NCBI RefSeq assembly: GCF_949987535.1
Contig: NW_026646025.1
Span: forward strand, 2,604,001 to 2,668,000
Reading direction: 5' to 3'
Source of the DNA: Balaenoptera acutorostrata
Taxonomy: Eukaryota; Chordata; Mammalia; Artiodactyla; Balaenopteridae
DNA length: 64,000 nt
Part shown: one piece after another, positions 13,401-27,373 of the stretch
Layout: the number at the start of each line of letters is the position of its first letter
How positions within the stretch are numbered: the first letter of the stretch is position 1
Program-made: the position numbers and the translations under genes
The notes under the pieces: model-generated
Databases searched by the model: none
Seen by the model: only the letters and a program-made list of their open reading frames with translations
Told to the model about the DNA's origin: nothing

Positions 13401-16400
13401 ATTCCATGAACGTGTCATCACAATGCTCTATGGCGCTTGTCATCAGAATGCTCCAGAATTCTTGTCATCACAATGTTCCATGACCGTGTCATCACAATGC
13501 TCCATCGCCTTTGTCATCAGAATGCTCCAGAATTCTTGTCATCACAATGTTCCATGACCGTGTCATCACAATGCTCCATGGCCCTTGTCAGCACAGTGCT
13601 CCAGAATTCTTGTCATCACAATGTTCCATGGCCGTGTCATCACAATTCTCCATGAACCTTGTCATCACAATTCTGCAGAATTCTTGTCATCACAATGTTC
13701 CATGGCCGTGTCATCACAATGCTCCATGGCCCTTGTCAGCACAATGCTCCAGAATTCTTGTCATCACAATGTTCCATGGCCGTGTCATCACAATTCTCCA
13801 TGAAAATTGTCATCACAATACTCCAGAATTCTTGTCATCACAATGTTCCATGGCCGTGTCATCACAATGCTCCATGGCCCTTGTCATGACAATGCTCCAG
13901 AATTCTTCTCATCACAATGCTCCATGGCCATTGTCATCACAATGCTCCAGAATTCTTGTCATCACAATGTTCCATGGCCGTGTCATCACAATGCTCCATG
14001 AACCTTGTCATCACAATTCTACAGAATACTTGTCATCACAATGTTCCATGGCCGTGTCATCACAATGCTCCATGGCCTTGTCATGACAATGCTCCAGAAT
14101 TCTTCTCATCACAATGTTCCATGACCGTGTCATCACAATGCTCCATGGCCATTGTCATCACAATGCTCCAGAATACTTGTCATCACATTTTACCATGGCC
14201 GTGTCATCACAATGCTCCATGACCCTTGTCATCATAATGCTCCAGAATTCTTGTCATCACAATGTTCCATGACCGTATCATCACAATGCTCCATGGCCAT
14301 TGTCATGACAATGCTCCAGAATTCTTCTCATCACAATGTTCCATGACCGTGTCATCACAATGCTCCATGGCCACTGTCATCACAATGCTCCAGAATTCTT
14401 CTCATCACAATGTTCCATGGCCGTGTCATCACAATGCTCCATGGCCATTGTCATCACAATGCTCCAGATTTCTTGTCATCACAATGTTCCATGGCCGTGT
14501 CATCACAATGCTCCATGGCACTTGTCATCATAATGCTCCAGAATTCTTGTCATCACAATGTTCCATGGCCGTGTCATCACAATGCTCCATGGCCCTTGTC
14601 ATCATAATGCTCCAGAATTCTTGTCATCACAATGTTCCATGACCCTATCATCACAATGCTCCATGGCGCTTGTCATGACAATGCTCCAGAATTCTTCTCA
14701 TCACAATGTTCCATGACCGTGTCATCACAATGCTCCATGGCCACTGTCATCACAATGCTCCAGAATTCTTGTCATCACAATGTTCCATACCGTGTCATCA
14801 CAATCCTCCTTGGCCATTGTTATCACAATGCTCCAGAATTCTTCTCATCACAATGGTCCATGACCGTGTCATCACAATGCTCCATCGCCTTTGTCATCAG
14901 AATGCTCCAGAATTCTTGTCATCACAATGATCCATGACCGTGTCATTAAAATGCTCGATGACCCTTGTCAGCACAATGCTCCAGAATTCTTGTCATCACA
15001 ATGTTCCATGGCCGTGTCATCACAATGCTCCATGGCCCTTGTCATCATAATGCTCCAGAATTCCTGTCATTACTATATTCCATGAACGTGTCATCACAAT
15101 GCTCCATGAACCTTGTCATCACAATTCTCCAGAATTCTTGTCATCACAATGTTCCATGGCCGTGTCATCACAATGCTCCATGGCCCTTGTCAGCACAATG
15201 CTCCAGAATTCTTGTCATCACAATGTTCCATGGAAGTGTCATCACAATTCTCCATGAACCTTCTCATCACAATTCTCCAGAATTCTTGTCATCACAATGT
15301 TCCATGGCCGTGTCATCAAAATGCTCCATGGCCCTTGTCATGACAATGCTCCAGAATTCTTCTCATCACAATGATCCATGACCGTGTCATAACAATGCTC
15401 CATGGCCACTGTCATCACAATGCTCCAGAATTCTTGTCATCACAATGTTCCATGGCCGTGTCATCACAATGCTCCATTGCCCTTGTCATCATAATGCTCC
15501 AGAATTCCTGTCATTACTATATTCCATAAACGTGTCATCACAATGCTCTATGGCGCTTGTCATCAGAATGCTCCAGAATACTTGTCATCACAATGTTCCA
15601 TGACCGTGTCATCACAATGCTCCATGGCCCTTGTCAGTACAATGCTCCAGAATTCTTGTCATCACAATGTTCCATGGCCGTGTCATCACAAATCTCCATG
15701 AACCTTGTCATCACAATTCTCCAGAATTCTTGTCATCACAATGTTCCTTGACCGTGTCATCACAATGCTCCATGGCCCTTGTCATGACAATGCTCCAGAA
15801 TTCTTCTCATCACAGTGTTCCATGACCGTGTCATCACAATGCTCCATGGCCATTGTCATCACAATGCTCCAGAATTCTTGTCATCACAATGTTCCATGGC
15901 CGTGTCATCACAATGCTCCATGGCCCTTGTCATCATAATGCTCCAGAATTCTTCTCATCACAATGTTCCATGACCGTATCATCACAATGCTCCATGGCCC
16001 TTGTCATGACAATGCTCCAGAATTCTTGTCATCACAATGTTCCATGGCCGTGTCATCACAAATCTCCATGAACATTGTCATCACAATTCTCCAGAATTCT
16101 TGTCATCACAATGTTCCATGGCCGTGTCATCACAATGCTCCATGGCCATTGTCTTCACAATGCTCCAGATTTCTTGTCATCACAATGTTCCATGCCCGTG
16201 TCATCACAATGCTCCATGGCCACTGTCATCACAATGCTCCAGAATTCTTGTCATCACAATGTTCCATGGCCGTGTCATCACAATTCTCCATGGCCATTGT
16301 CATCACAATGCTCCAGATTTCTTGTCATCACAATGTTCCATGACCGTGTCATCACAATGCTGCATGGCCCTTGTCAGCACAATGCTCCAGAATTCTTCTC

Positions 16401-16653
16401 ATGACAATGTTCCATGACCGTGTCATCACAATGCTCCATGGCCCTTGTCATCGCAATGCTGCAGAATTCTTGTCATCACAATGTTGCATGACCGTGTCAT
16501 CACAATGCTCAATGGCCATTGTCATCACAATGCTCCAGAATTTTTGTCATCACAATGTTCCATGACCATGTCATCACAATGGTCCATGGCCCTAGTCAGC
16601 ACAATGCTCCAGAATTCTTGTCATCACAATGTTCCATGACCGTGTCATCACAA
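10489..16653. repeat. A block A4: 74-bp trimer array, 6,165 bp (fused double block)
   Basis: About 83 trimers, far longer than most A blocks. It appears to be two A blocks joined without the B block between them. From about 12,549 to 13,361 it copies the end of A3 (offset 4,671); from about 13,336 on it copies A4's own start from about 10,770 (offset 2,565). A hybrid monomer CTCCATAATTCTTG sits at 11,673-11,690. One 24-bp monomer is missing near 13,917 compared with 19,105. A 16-bp palindrome lies at 14,298-14,313. Counterpart of A14. Confidence 0.87.
14298..14313. repeat. 16-bp perfect palindrome CATTGTCATGACAATG
   Basis: A TCATGACAATG linker directly after a GGCCATTG tail creates a perfect inverted repeat of 16 bases. 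Identical copies lie at 19,510, 24,574, 55,321, 60,533 and 63,639, one per 5.2-kb-type A unit. The common linker alone, TTGTCATGACAA, is a 12-bp palindrome found in many trimers. Confidence 0.8.
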
Positions 16654-18241
16654 TGCTACATGACCCTGGTCATCACAGTTCTCCATGACCTTTGTCATCA
16701 CAATGCTCTATGTCGCTTTTCATCACAATTCTCAATGACCACTTTAATCACTATGCTCGCTGACCATTTTCATCATATTTCTCTAGTGTCATTACAATAC
16801 CCCATGGCCCCTTTCTTCACAATGTTCCATGATGCCTGTCATCACAATGCTCCATGGCTTTTGTTATCACAATGCTCCAGGACCAGTTTCATCACAATTC
16901 TCCATCCCCTTTGTCATCATGGTGCACAATGAAACCTTTCATTAAAATGCTCCATGACACTAGTCATCACAATACTCCATGGCCTTTATCGTCACAATGC
17001 TCCCATGCACTTTTCATCACGATGTTCCATGAATACTTTCATCACATTGCTCCATGACCATTGTCATCACAATAGTCCATACCCTTGTCAACACAATGCT
17101 GCATAATCCCTGTCATCACAATTCTCCATGACTGCTGTCATCACAATAATCCAGGACAATTTTCATCACAGTGCTTCATGCCCCCAGTCATCACAGTGCT
17201 CCACGATACCTTTCATCACAATTCCTAGATGATCAATATCATCACAATGCCCCATGACACTTGTCATCACAATTCGCTATGACCCTTGTCATGACAATAC
17301 TCGATGAACCGTGTCATCACAGTGTTCCAGGACCCATGTCATCACAATGATCCATGTCTACTTCCATCACAATGCTCCAATACCCCTGTCATCACAATGC
17401 TCCATGGCCCCTGTTATCATATTGCTCCATGATCTCTTTCATCACAATGCTCCATGACCACTGTCATCACCATGCCTCATAACGGCTCTCATCTCAATGC
17501 TCCATGGCCCCTTTCATCACAATGCTCCATGAACCCTGTCATCACAATGTACCCTGCCCTTTTCATCACAAAGCTCCGTGGGCCCTGTCATCACAAAGCT
17601 CCATGCCCTTGTCATCAAAATGCTCCAGAATTCTTGTCATCATAATGCTCCATGTCAATGTCATCAAAATGCCCCATGACACTTGTCATCACAATGCTCC
17701 ATGGCCTTTGTCATCACAATGTTCCATGGCCCCTGTCATCACAGTGCTCCATGATACCTTTCATCGCAAATCTAGATGACCACTGTCATCACAATGCCCC
17801 ATGACAGATGTCATCACAATTCGCCATGGTCCTTGTCATCACAATGCTCCATGAACCGTGTCATCACAAGGTTCCAGGACACTTGTCATCACAATGATCC
17901 AAGATCACATTCATCACAGTGCTCCATGAAACCTGTCATCTCAATGCTCCATAGCCTTTGTATTCACAATGCTCCATGGCCCCTGTAATCACAGTGCTCC
18001 ATGACCCTTTTCATCACAATGCCCCAAGACCGCTCTCAACACAATGCCCCATGACGCCTGACATCACAAATCTCCATAGCCTCTCTTACCAAAAAGCTCC
18101 ATGATCGCTTTCAGCAGAATGTTCCATGACACTTTTCGTCACAATACTGCAAGACCACTGTCATCACAGAGTTCTCTGCCCATATCATCACAATGTTCCT
18201 TGTCACTTTTAATCACAATGCTCCATGCCCTTTCATCACAA
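16654..18241. repeat. B block B4 (1,588-bp form)
   Basis: Copy of B3 at offset 7,753 and of B5 at offset 5,212; counterpart of B14 at offset 41,023. The few visible differences are single bases, for example GTCATGACAATACTCG near 17,290 where B3 reads GTCATCACAATACTCG. Confidence 0.88.
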
Positions 18242-21200
18242 TGCTCCAGAAATCTTTTTCATCGCAATGTTCCTTGACTGTGTCATCACAATGCTCCATG
18301 GCCGTCATCAGCACAATGCTCCAGAATTCTTGTCATCACAATGCTCCATGACCATGTCATCACAATGCTCATTGGCCCTTGTCATCACAATGCTCCAGAA
18401 TTCTTGTCATCACAATGTTCCATGACCGTATCATCACATTGCTCCATGGCCCTTATCAGCACAATGCTCCACAATTCTTGTCATCACAATGTTCCATGAC
18501 CGTGTCATCACAATGTTCCATGGCCGTGTCATCACAATGCTCCATGGCCTTTGTCATCATAATTCTCCAGAATTCTTGTCATTACTATATTCCATGAACG
18601 TGTCATCACAATGCTCTATGGCGCTTGTCATCAGAATGCTCCAGAATTCTTGTCATCACAATGTTCCATGACCGTGTCATCACAATGCTCCATCGCCTTT
18701 GTCATCAGAATGCTCCAGAATTCTTGTCATCACAATGTTCCATGACCGTGTCATCACAATGCTCCATGGCCCTTGTCAGCACAGTGCTCCAGAATTCTTG
18801 TCATCACAATGTTCCATGGCCGTGTCATCACAATTCTCCATGAACCTTGTCATCACAATTCTGCAGAATTCTTGTCATCACAATGTTCCATGGCCGTGTC
18901 ATCACAATGCTCCATGGCCCTTGTCAGCACAATGCTCCAGAATTCTTGTCATCACAATGTTCCATGGCCGTGTCATCACAATTCTCCATGAAAATTGTCA
19001 TCACAATACTCCAGAATTCTTGTCATCACAATGTTCCATGGCCGTGTCATCACAATGCTCCATGGCCCTTGTCATGACAATGCTCCAGAATTCTTCTCAT
19101 CACAATGCTCCATGACCGTGTCATCACAATGCTCCATGGCCATTGTCATCACAATGCTCCAGAATTCTTGTCATCACAATGTTCCATGGCCGTGTCATCA
19201 CAATGCTCCATGAACCTTGTCATCACAATTCTACAGAATACTTGTCATCACAATGTTCCATGGCCGTGTCATCACAATGCTCCATGGCCTTGTCATGACA
19301 ATGCTCCAGAATTCTTCTCATCACAATGTTCCATGACCGTGTCATCACAATGCTCCATGGCCATTGTCATCACAATGCTCCAGAATACTTGTCATCACAT
19401 TTTACCATGGCCGTGTCATCACAATGCTCCATGACCCTTGTCATCATAATGCTCCAGAATTCTTGTCATCACAATGTTCCATGACCGTATCATCACAATG
19501 CTCCATGGCCATTGTCATGACAATGCTCCAGAATTCTTCTCATCACAATGTTCCATGACCGTGTCATCACAATGCTCCATGGCCACTGTCATCACAATGC
19601 TCCAGAATTCTTCTCATCACAATGTTCCATGGCCGTGTCATCACAATGCTCCATGGCCATTGTCATCACAATGCTCCAGATTTCTTGTCATCACAATGTT
19701 CCATGGCCGTGTCATCACAATGCTCCATGGCACTTGTCATCATAATGCTCCAGAATTCTTGTCATCACAATGTTCCATGGCCGTGTCATCACAATGCTCC
19801 ATGGCCCTTGTCATCATAATGCTCCAGAATTCTTGTCATCACAATGTTCCATGACCCTATCATCACAATGCTCCATGGCGCTTGTCATGACAATGCTCCA
19901 GAATTCTTCTCATCACAATGTTCCATGACCGTGTCATCACAATGCTCCATGGCCACTGTCATCACAATGCTCCAGAATTCTTGTCATCACAATGTTCCAT
20001 ACCGTGTCATCACAATCCTCCTTGGCCATTGTTATCACAATGCTCCAGAATTCTTCTCATCACAATGGTCCATGACCGTGTCATCACAATGCTCCATCGC
20101 CTTTGTCATCAGAATGCTCCAGAATTCTTGTCATCACAATGATCCATGACCGTGTCATTAAAATGCTCGATGACCCTTGTCAGCACAATGCTCCAGAATT
20201 CTTGTCATCACAATGTTCCATGGCCGTGTCATCACAATGCTCCATGGCCCTTGTCATCATAATGCTCCAGAATTCCTGTCATTACTATATTCCATGAACG
20301 TGTCATCACAATGCTCCATGAACCTTGTCATCACAATTCTCCAGAATTCTTGTCATCACAATGTTCCATGGCCGTGTCATCACAATGCTCCATGGCCCTT
20401 GTCAGCACAATGCTCCAGAATTCTTGTCATCACAATGTTCCATGGAAGTGTCATCACAATTCTCCATGAACCTTCTCATCACAATTCTCCAGAATTCTTG
20501 TCATCACAATGTTCCATGGCCGTGTCATCAAAATGCTCCATGGCCCTTGTCATGACAATGCTCCAGAATTCTTCTCATCACAATGATCCATGACCGTGTC
20601 ATAACAATGCTCCATGGCCACTGTCATCACAATGCTCCAGAATTCTTGTCATCACAATGTTCCATGGCCGTGTCATCACAATGCTCCATTGCCCTTGTCA
20701 TCATAATGCTCCAGAATTCCTGTCATTACTATATTCCATGAACGTGTCATCACAATGCTCTATGGCACTTGTCATCAGAATGCTCCAGAATACTTGTCAT
20801 CACAATGTTCCATGACCGTGTCATCACAATGCTCCATGGCCCTTGTCAGTACAATGCTCCAGAATTCTTGTCATCACAATGTTCCATGGCCGTGTCATCA
20901 CAAATCTCCATGAACCTTGTCATCACAATTCTCCAGAATTCTTGTCATCACAATGTTCCTTGACCGTGTCATCACAATGCTCCATGGCCCTTGTCATGAC
21001 AATGCTCCAGAATTCTTCTCATCACAGTGTTCCATGACCGTGTCATCACAATGCTCCATGGCCATTGTCATCACAATGCTCCAGAATTCTTGTCATCACA
21101 ATGTTCCATGGCCGTGTCATCACAATGCTCCATGGCCCTTGTCATCATAATGCTCCAGAATTCTTCTCATCACAATGTTCCATGACCGTATTATCACAAT

Positions 21201-21865
21201 GCTCCATGGCCCTTGTCATGACAATGCTCCAGAATTCTTGTCATCACAATGTTCCATGGCCGTGTCATCACAAATCTCCATGAACATTGTCATCACAATT
21301 CTCCAGAATTCTTGTCATCACAATGTTCCATGGCCGTGTCATCACAATGCTCCATGGCCATTGTCTTCACAATGCTCCAGATTTCTTGTCATCACAATGT
21401 TCCATGCCCGTGTCATCACAATGCTCCATGGCCACTGTCATCACAATGCTCCAGAATTCTTGTCATCACAATGTTCCATGGCCGTGTCATCACAATTCTC
21501 CATGGCCATTGTCATCACAATGCTCCAGATTTCTTGTCATCACAATGTTCCATGACCGTGTCATCACAATGCTGCATGGCCCTTGTCAGCACAATGCTCC
21601 AGAATTCTTCTCATGACAATGTTCCATGACCGTGTCATCACAATGCTCCATGGCCCTTGTCATCGCAATGCTGCAGAATTCTTGTCATCACAATGTTGCA
21701 TGACCGTGTCATCACAATGCTCAATGGCCATTGTCATCACAATGCTCCAGAATTTTTGTCATCACAATGTTCCATGACCATGTCATCACAATGGTCCATG
21801 GCCCTAGTCAGCACAATGCTCCAGAATTCTTGTCATCACAATGTTCCATGACCGTGTCATCACAA
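18242..21865. repeat. A block A5: 74-bp trimer array, 3,624 bp
   Basis: About 49 trimers. It repeats much of A4 (13,437-16,653) at offset 5,188, becoming 5,212 once the 24-bp monomer missing from A4 is counted. A double TTCC-type monomer near 18,489-18,535 breaks the strict trimer order. The 16-bp palindrome is at 19,510-19,525. Counterpart of 59,265-62,678, after which the two diverge. Confidence 0.88.
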
Positions 21866-23453
21866 TGCTACATGACCCTGGTCATCACAGTTCTCCATGA
21901 CCTTTGTCATCACAATGCTCTATGTCGCTTTTCATCACAATTCTCAATGACCACTTTAATCACTATGCTCGCTGACCATTTTCATCATATTTCTCTAGTG
22001 TCATTACAATACCCCATGGCCCCTTTCTTCACAATGTTCCATGATGCCTGTCATCACAATGCTCCATGGCTTTTGTTATCACAATGCTCCAGGACCAGTT
22101 TCATCACAATTCTCCATCCCCTTTGTCATCATGGTGCACAATGAAACCTTTCATTAAAATGCTCCATGACACTAGTCATCACAATACTCCATGGCCTTTA
22201 TCGTCACAATGCTCCCATGCACTTTTCATCACGATGTTCCATGAATACTTTCATCACATTGCTCCATGACCATTGTCATCACAATAGTCCATACCCTTGT
22301 CAACACAATGCTGCATAATCCCTGTCATCACAATTCTCCATGACTGCTGTCATCACAATAATCCAGGACAATTTTCATCACAGTGCTTCATGCCCCCAGT
22401 CATCACAGTGCTCCACGATACCTTTCATCACAATTCCTAGATGATCAATATCATCACAATGCCCCATGACACTTGTCATCACAATTCGCTATGACCCTTG
22501 TCATCACAATACTCGATGAACCGTGTCATCACAGTGTTCCAGGACCCATGTCATCACAATGATCCATGTCTACTTCCATCACAATGCTCCAATACCCCTG
22601 TCATCACAATGCTCCATGGCCCCTGTTATCATATTGCTCCATGATCTCTTTCATCACAATGCTCCATGACCACTGTCATCACCATGCCTCATAACGGCTC
22701 TCATCTCAATGCTCCATGGCCCCTTTCATCACAATGCTCCATGAACCCTGTCATCACAATGTACCCTGCCCTTTTCATCACAAAGCTCCGTGGGCCCTGT
22801 CATCACAAAGCTCCATGCCCTTGTCATCAAAATGCTCCAGAATTCTTGTCATCATAATGCTCCATGTCAATGTCATCAAAATGCCCCATGACACTTGTCA
22901 TCACAATGCTCCATGGCCTTTGTCATCACAATGTTCCATGGCCCCTGTCATCACAGTGCTCCATGATACCTTTCATCGCAAATCTAGATGACCACTGTCA
23001 TCACAATTCCCCATGACAGATGTCATCACAATTCGCCATGGTCCTTGTCATCACAATGCTCCATGAACCGTGTCATCACAAGGTTCCAGGACACTTGTCA
23101 TCACAATGATCCAAGATCACATTCATCACAGTGCTCCATGAAACCTGTCATCTCAATGCTCCATAGCCTTTGTATTCACAATGCTCCATGGCCCCTGTAA
23201 TCACAGTGCTCCATGACCCTTTTCATCACAATGCCCCAAGACCGCTCTCAACACAATGCCCCATGACGCCTGACATCACAAATCTCCATAGCCTCTCTTA
23301 CCAAAAAGCTCCATGATCGCTTTCAGCAGAATGTTCCATGACACTTTTCGTCACAATACTGCAAGACCACTGTCATCACAGAGTTCTCTGCCCATATCAT
23401 CACAATGTTCCTTGTCACTTTTAATCACAATGCTCCATGCCCTTTCATCACAA
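21866..23453. repeat. B block B5 (1,588-bp form)
   Basis: Copy of B4 at offset 5,212. It shares with B3 and B13 the variant CACAATTCCCCATGACAG near 23,005, where B4 and B14 read CACAATGCCCCATG. This links it to a different neighbour lineage than its immediate predecessor. It lies beyond the end of the ~41-kb duplicated segment and has no counterpart in the right copy inside the window. Confidence 0.86.
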
Positions 23454-26400
23454 TGCTCCAGAAATCTTTTTCATCGCAATGTTCCTTGACTGTGTCATCA
23501 CAATGCTCCATGGCCGTCATCAGCACAATGCTCCAGAATTCTTGTCATCACAATGTTCCATGACCGTGTCATCACAATGTTCCATGGCCGTGTCATCACA
23601 ATGCTCCATGGCCTTTGTCATCATAATTCTCCAGAATTCTTGTCATTACTATATTCCATGAACGTGTCATCACAATGCTCTATGGCGCTTGTCATCAGAA
23701 TGCTCCAGAATTCTTGTCATCACAATGTTCCATGACCGTGTCATCACAATGCTCCATCGCCTTTGTCATCAGAATGCTCCAGAATTCTTGTCATCACAAT
23801 GTTCCATGACCATGTCATCACAATGCTCCATGGCCCTTGTCAGCACAGTGCTCCAGAATTCTTGTCATCACAATGTTCCATGGCCGTGTCATCACAATTC
23901 TCCATGAACCTTGTCATCACAATTCTGCAGAATTCTTGTCATCACAATGTTCCATGGCCGTGTCATCACAATGCTCCATGGCCCTTGTCAGCACAATGCT
24001 CCAGAATTCTTGTCATCACAATGTTCCATGGCCGTGTCATCACAATTCTCCATGAAAATTGTCATCACAATACTCCAGAATTCTTGTCATCACAATGTTC
24101 CATGGCCGTGTCATCACAATGCTCCATGGCCCTTGTCATGACAATGCTCCAGAATTCTTCTCATCACAATGCTCCATGACCGTGTCATCACAATGCTCCA
24201 TGGCCATTGTCATCACAATGCTCCAGAATTCTTGTCATCACAATGTTCCATGGCCGTGTCATCACAATGCTCCATGAACCTTGTCATCACAATTCTACAG
24301 AATACTTGTCATCACAATGTTCCATGGCCGTGTCATCACAATGCTCCATGGCCTTGTCATGACAATGCTCCAGAATTCTTCTCATCACAATGTTCCATGA
24401 CCGTGTCATCACAATGCTCCATGGCCATTGTCATCACAATGCTCCAGAATACTTGTCATCACATTTTACCATGGCCGTGTCATCACAATGCTCCATGACC
24501 CTTGTCATCATAATGCTCCAGAATTCTTGTCATCACAATGTTCCATGACCGTATCATCACAATGCTCCATGGCCATTGTCATGACAATGCTCCAGAATTC
24601 TTCTCATCACAATGTTCCATGACCGTGTCATCACAATGCTCCATGGCCACTGTCATCACAATGCTCCAGAATTCTTCTCATCACAATGTTCCATGGCCGT
24701 GTCATCACAATGCTCCATGGCCATTGTCATCACAATGCTCCAGATTTCTTGTCATCACAATGTTCCATGGCCGTGTCATCACAATGCTCCATGGCACTTG
24801 TCATCATAATGCTCCAGAATTCTTGTCATCACAATGTTCCATGGCCGTGTCATCACAATGCTCCATGGCCCTTGTCATCATAATGCTCCAGAATTCTTGT
24901 CATCACAATGTTCCATGACCCTATCATCACAATGCTCCATGGCGCTTGTCATGACAATGCTCCAGAATTCTTCTCATCACAATGTTCCATGACCGTGTCA
25001 TCACAATGCTCCATGGCCACTCTCATCACAATGCTCCAGAATTCTTGTCTTCACAATGTTCCATACCGTGTCATCACAATCCTCCTTGGCCATTGTTATC
25101 ACAATGCTCCAGAATTCTTCTCATCACAATGGTCCATGACCGTGTCATCACAATGCTCCATCGCCTTTGTCATCAGAATGCTCCAGAATTCTTGTCATCA
25201 CAATGATCCATGACCGTGTCATTAAAATGCTCGATGACCCTTGTCAGCACAATGCTCCAGAATTCTTGTCATCACAATGTTCCATGGCCGTGTCATCACA
25301 ATGCTCCATGGCCCTTGTCATCATAATGCTCCAGAATTCCTGTCATTACTATATTCCATGAACGTGTCATCACAATGCTCCATGAACCTTGTCATCACAA
25401 TTCTCCAGAATTCTTGTCATCACAATGTTCCATGGCCGTGTCATCACAATGCTCCATGGCCCTTGTCAGCACAATGCTCCAGAATTCTTGTCATCACAAT
25501 GTTCCATGGAAGTGTCATCACAATTCTCCATGAACCTTCTCATCACAATTCTCCAGAATTCTTGTCATCACAATGTTCCATGGCCGTGTCATCAAAATGC
25601 TCCATGGCCCTTGTCATGACAATGCTCCAGAATTCTTCTCATCACAATGATCCATGACCGTGTCATAACAATGCTCCATGGCCACTGTCATCACAATGCT
25701 CCAGAATTCTTGTCATCACAATGTTCCATGGCCGTGTCATCACAATGCTCCATTGCCCTTGTCATCATAATGCTCCAGAATTCCTGTCATTACTATATTC
25801 CATGAACGTGTCATCACAATGCTCTATGGCACTTGTCATCAGAATGCTCCAGAATACTTGTCATCACAATGTTCCATGACCGTGTCATCACAATGCTCCA
25901 TGGCCCTTGTCAGTACAATGCTCCAGAATTCTTGTCATCACAATGTTCCATGGCCGTGTCATCACAAATCTCCATGAACCTTGTCATCACAATTCTCCAG
26001 AATTCTTATCATCACAATGTTCCTTGACCGTGTCATCACAAAGCTCCATGGCCCTTGTCATGACAATGCTCCAGAATTCTTCTCCTCACATTGTTCCATG
26101 ACCGTGTCATCACAATGCTCCATGGCCATTGTCATCACAATGCTCCAGAATTCTTGTCATCACAATGTTCCATGGCCGTGTCATCACAATGCTCCATGGC
26201 CCTTGTCATCATAATGCTCCAGAATTCTTGTCATCACAATGTTCCATGGCCGTGTCATCACAATGCTCCATGGCCCTTGTCATCATAATGCTCCAGAATT
26301 CTTCTCATCACAATGTTCCATGACCGTATCATCACAATGCTCCATGGCCCTTGTCATGACAATGCTCCAGAATTCTTCTCATCACAATGTTCCATGACCG

Positions 26401-27373
26401 TGACATCACAATGCTCCATGGCCACTGTCATCACAATGCTCCAGAATTCTTGTCATCACAATGTTCCATGACCGTGTCATCACAATGCTCCATCGCCTTT
26501 GTCATCAGAATGCTCCAGAATTCTTCTCATCACATTGTTCCATGACCGGGTCATCACAATGCTCCATGTCCCTTTTCAGCACAATGCTCCAAAATTCTTG
26601 TCATCACAATGTTCCATGACCATGTCATCACAATGCTCCATGGCCCTTGTCAGCACAATGCTCCAGAATTCTTGTCATCACAATGTTCCATGGCCGTGTC
26701 ATCACAATTCTCCATGATCCTTGTCTTCACAATTCTCCAGAATTCTTGTCATCACAATGTTCCATCGCCGTGTCATCACAATGCTCCATGGCCCTTGTCA
26801 TGACAATGCTCCAGAATTCTTCTCATCACAATGTTCCATGACCGTGTCATCACAATGCTCCATGGCCATTGTCATCACAATGCTCCAGAATTCTTGTCAT
26901 CACAATGTTCCATGGCCGTGTCATCACAATGCTCCATGGCCCTTGTCATTACAATGCTCCAGAATTCTTGTCATCACAATGTTCCATGGCCGTGTCATCA
27001 CAATGCACCGTGGCCCTTGTCATGACAGTGCTCCAGAATTCTTCTCATCACAATGTTACATGACGGTGTCATCACAATGCTCCATGGCCATTGTCATCAC
27101 AATTCTCCAGAATTCTTGTCATCACAATGTTCCATGGCCGTGTCATCACAATGCTCCATGGCCCTTGTCATCATAATGCTCCAGAATTCTTGTCATCACA
27201 ATGTTGCAGGACCGTATCATCACAATGCTCCATGGCCCTTGTCATGACAATGCTCCAGAATTCTTCTCATCACAATGTTCCATGACGGTGTCATCACAAT
27301 GCTCCATGGCCATTGTCATCCCAATGCTCCAGAATTCTTGTCATCACAATGTTCCATGGCCGTGTCATCACAA
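23454..27373. repeat. A block A6: 74-bp trimer array, 3,920 bp
   Basis: About 53 trimers. It starts as a copy of A5 but lacks two trimers (148 bp) just after the start, so the offset falls from 5,212 to 5,064. From about 26,030 it leaves the 5.2-kb family and enters a set of trimers shared with A7 and A10 (variants CATGACGGTGTC, TTGCAGGACCG, TTCTCCTCACATTG). The 16-bp palindrome is at 24,574-24,589. Confidence 0.86.

Larger units (their letters stand above)
1..21655. repeat. Left copy of the ~41-kb-period segmental repeat
   Basis: Blocks B0 to the middle of A5 recur in the same order and with nearly the same lengths at 40,926-62,678. Offset is 40,925 up to about 12,190, 40,999 to about 13,917 and 41,023 after that. 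Sparse private substitutions in both copies show they are not an exact duplicate of the same bases. The left boundary is not visible; the right boundary is where TGGCCCTTGTCATCG (21,651 on) meets TGGCCTTTGTCATC in the other copy. Confidence 0.88.

Noticed and set aside
14298..14313. Palindrome as a transcription terminator hairpin
   Set aside because: The 16-bp palindrome has no loop and no following T-run, and there is no gene upstream.
14785..14795. One-base deletions such as CCATACCG (near 14,788) and GGCCTTGTC (near 14,078) as frameshift signals
   Set aside because: There is no reading frame to shift; the same one-base changes are inherited by the copies at 5.2-kb and 41-kb offsets and are ordinary repeat variants.
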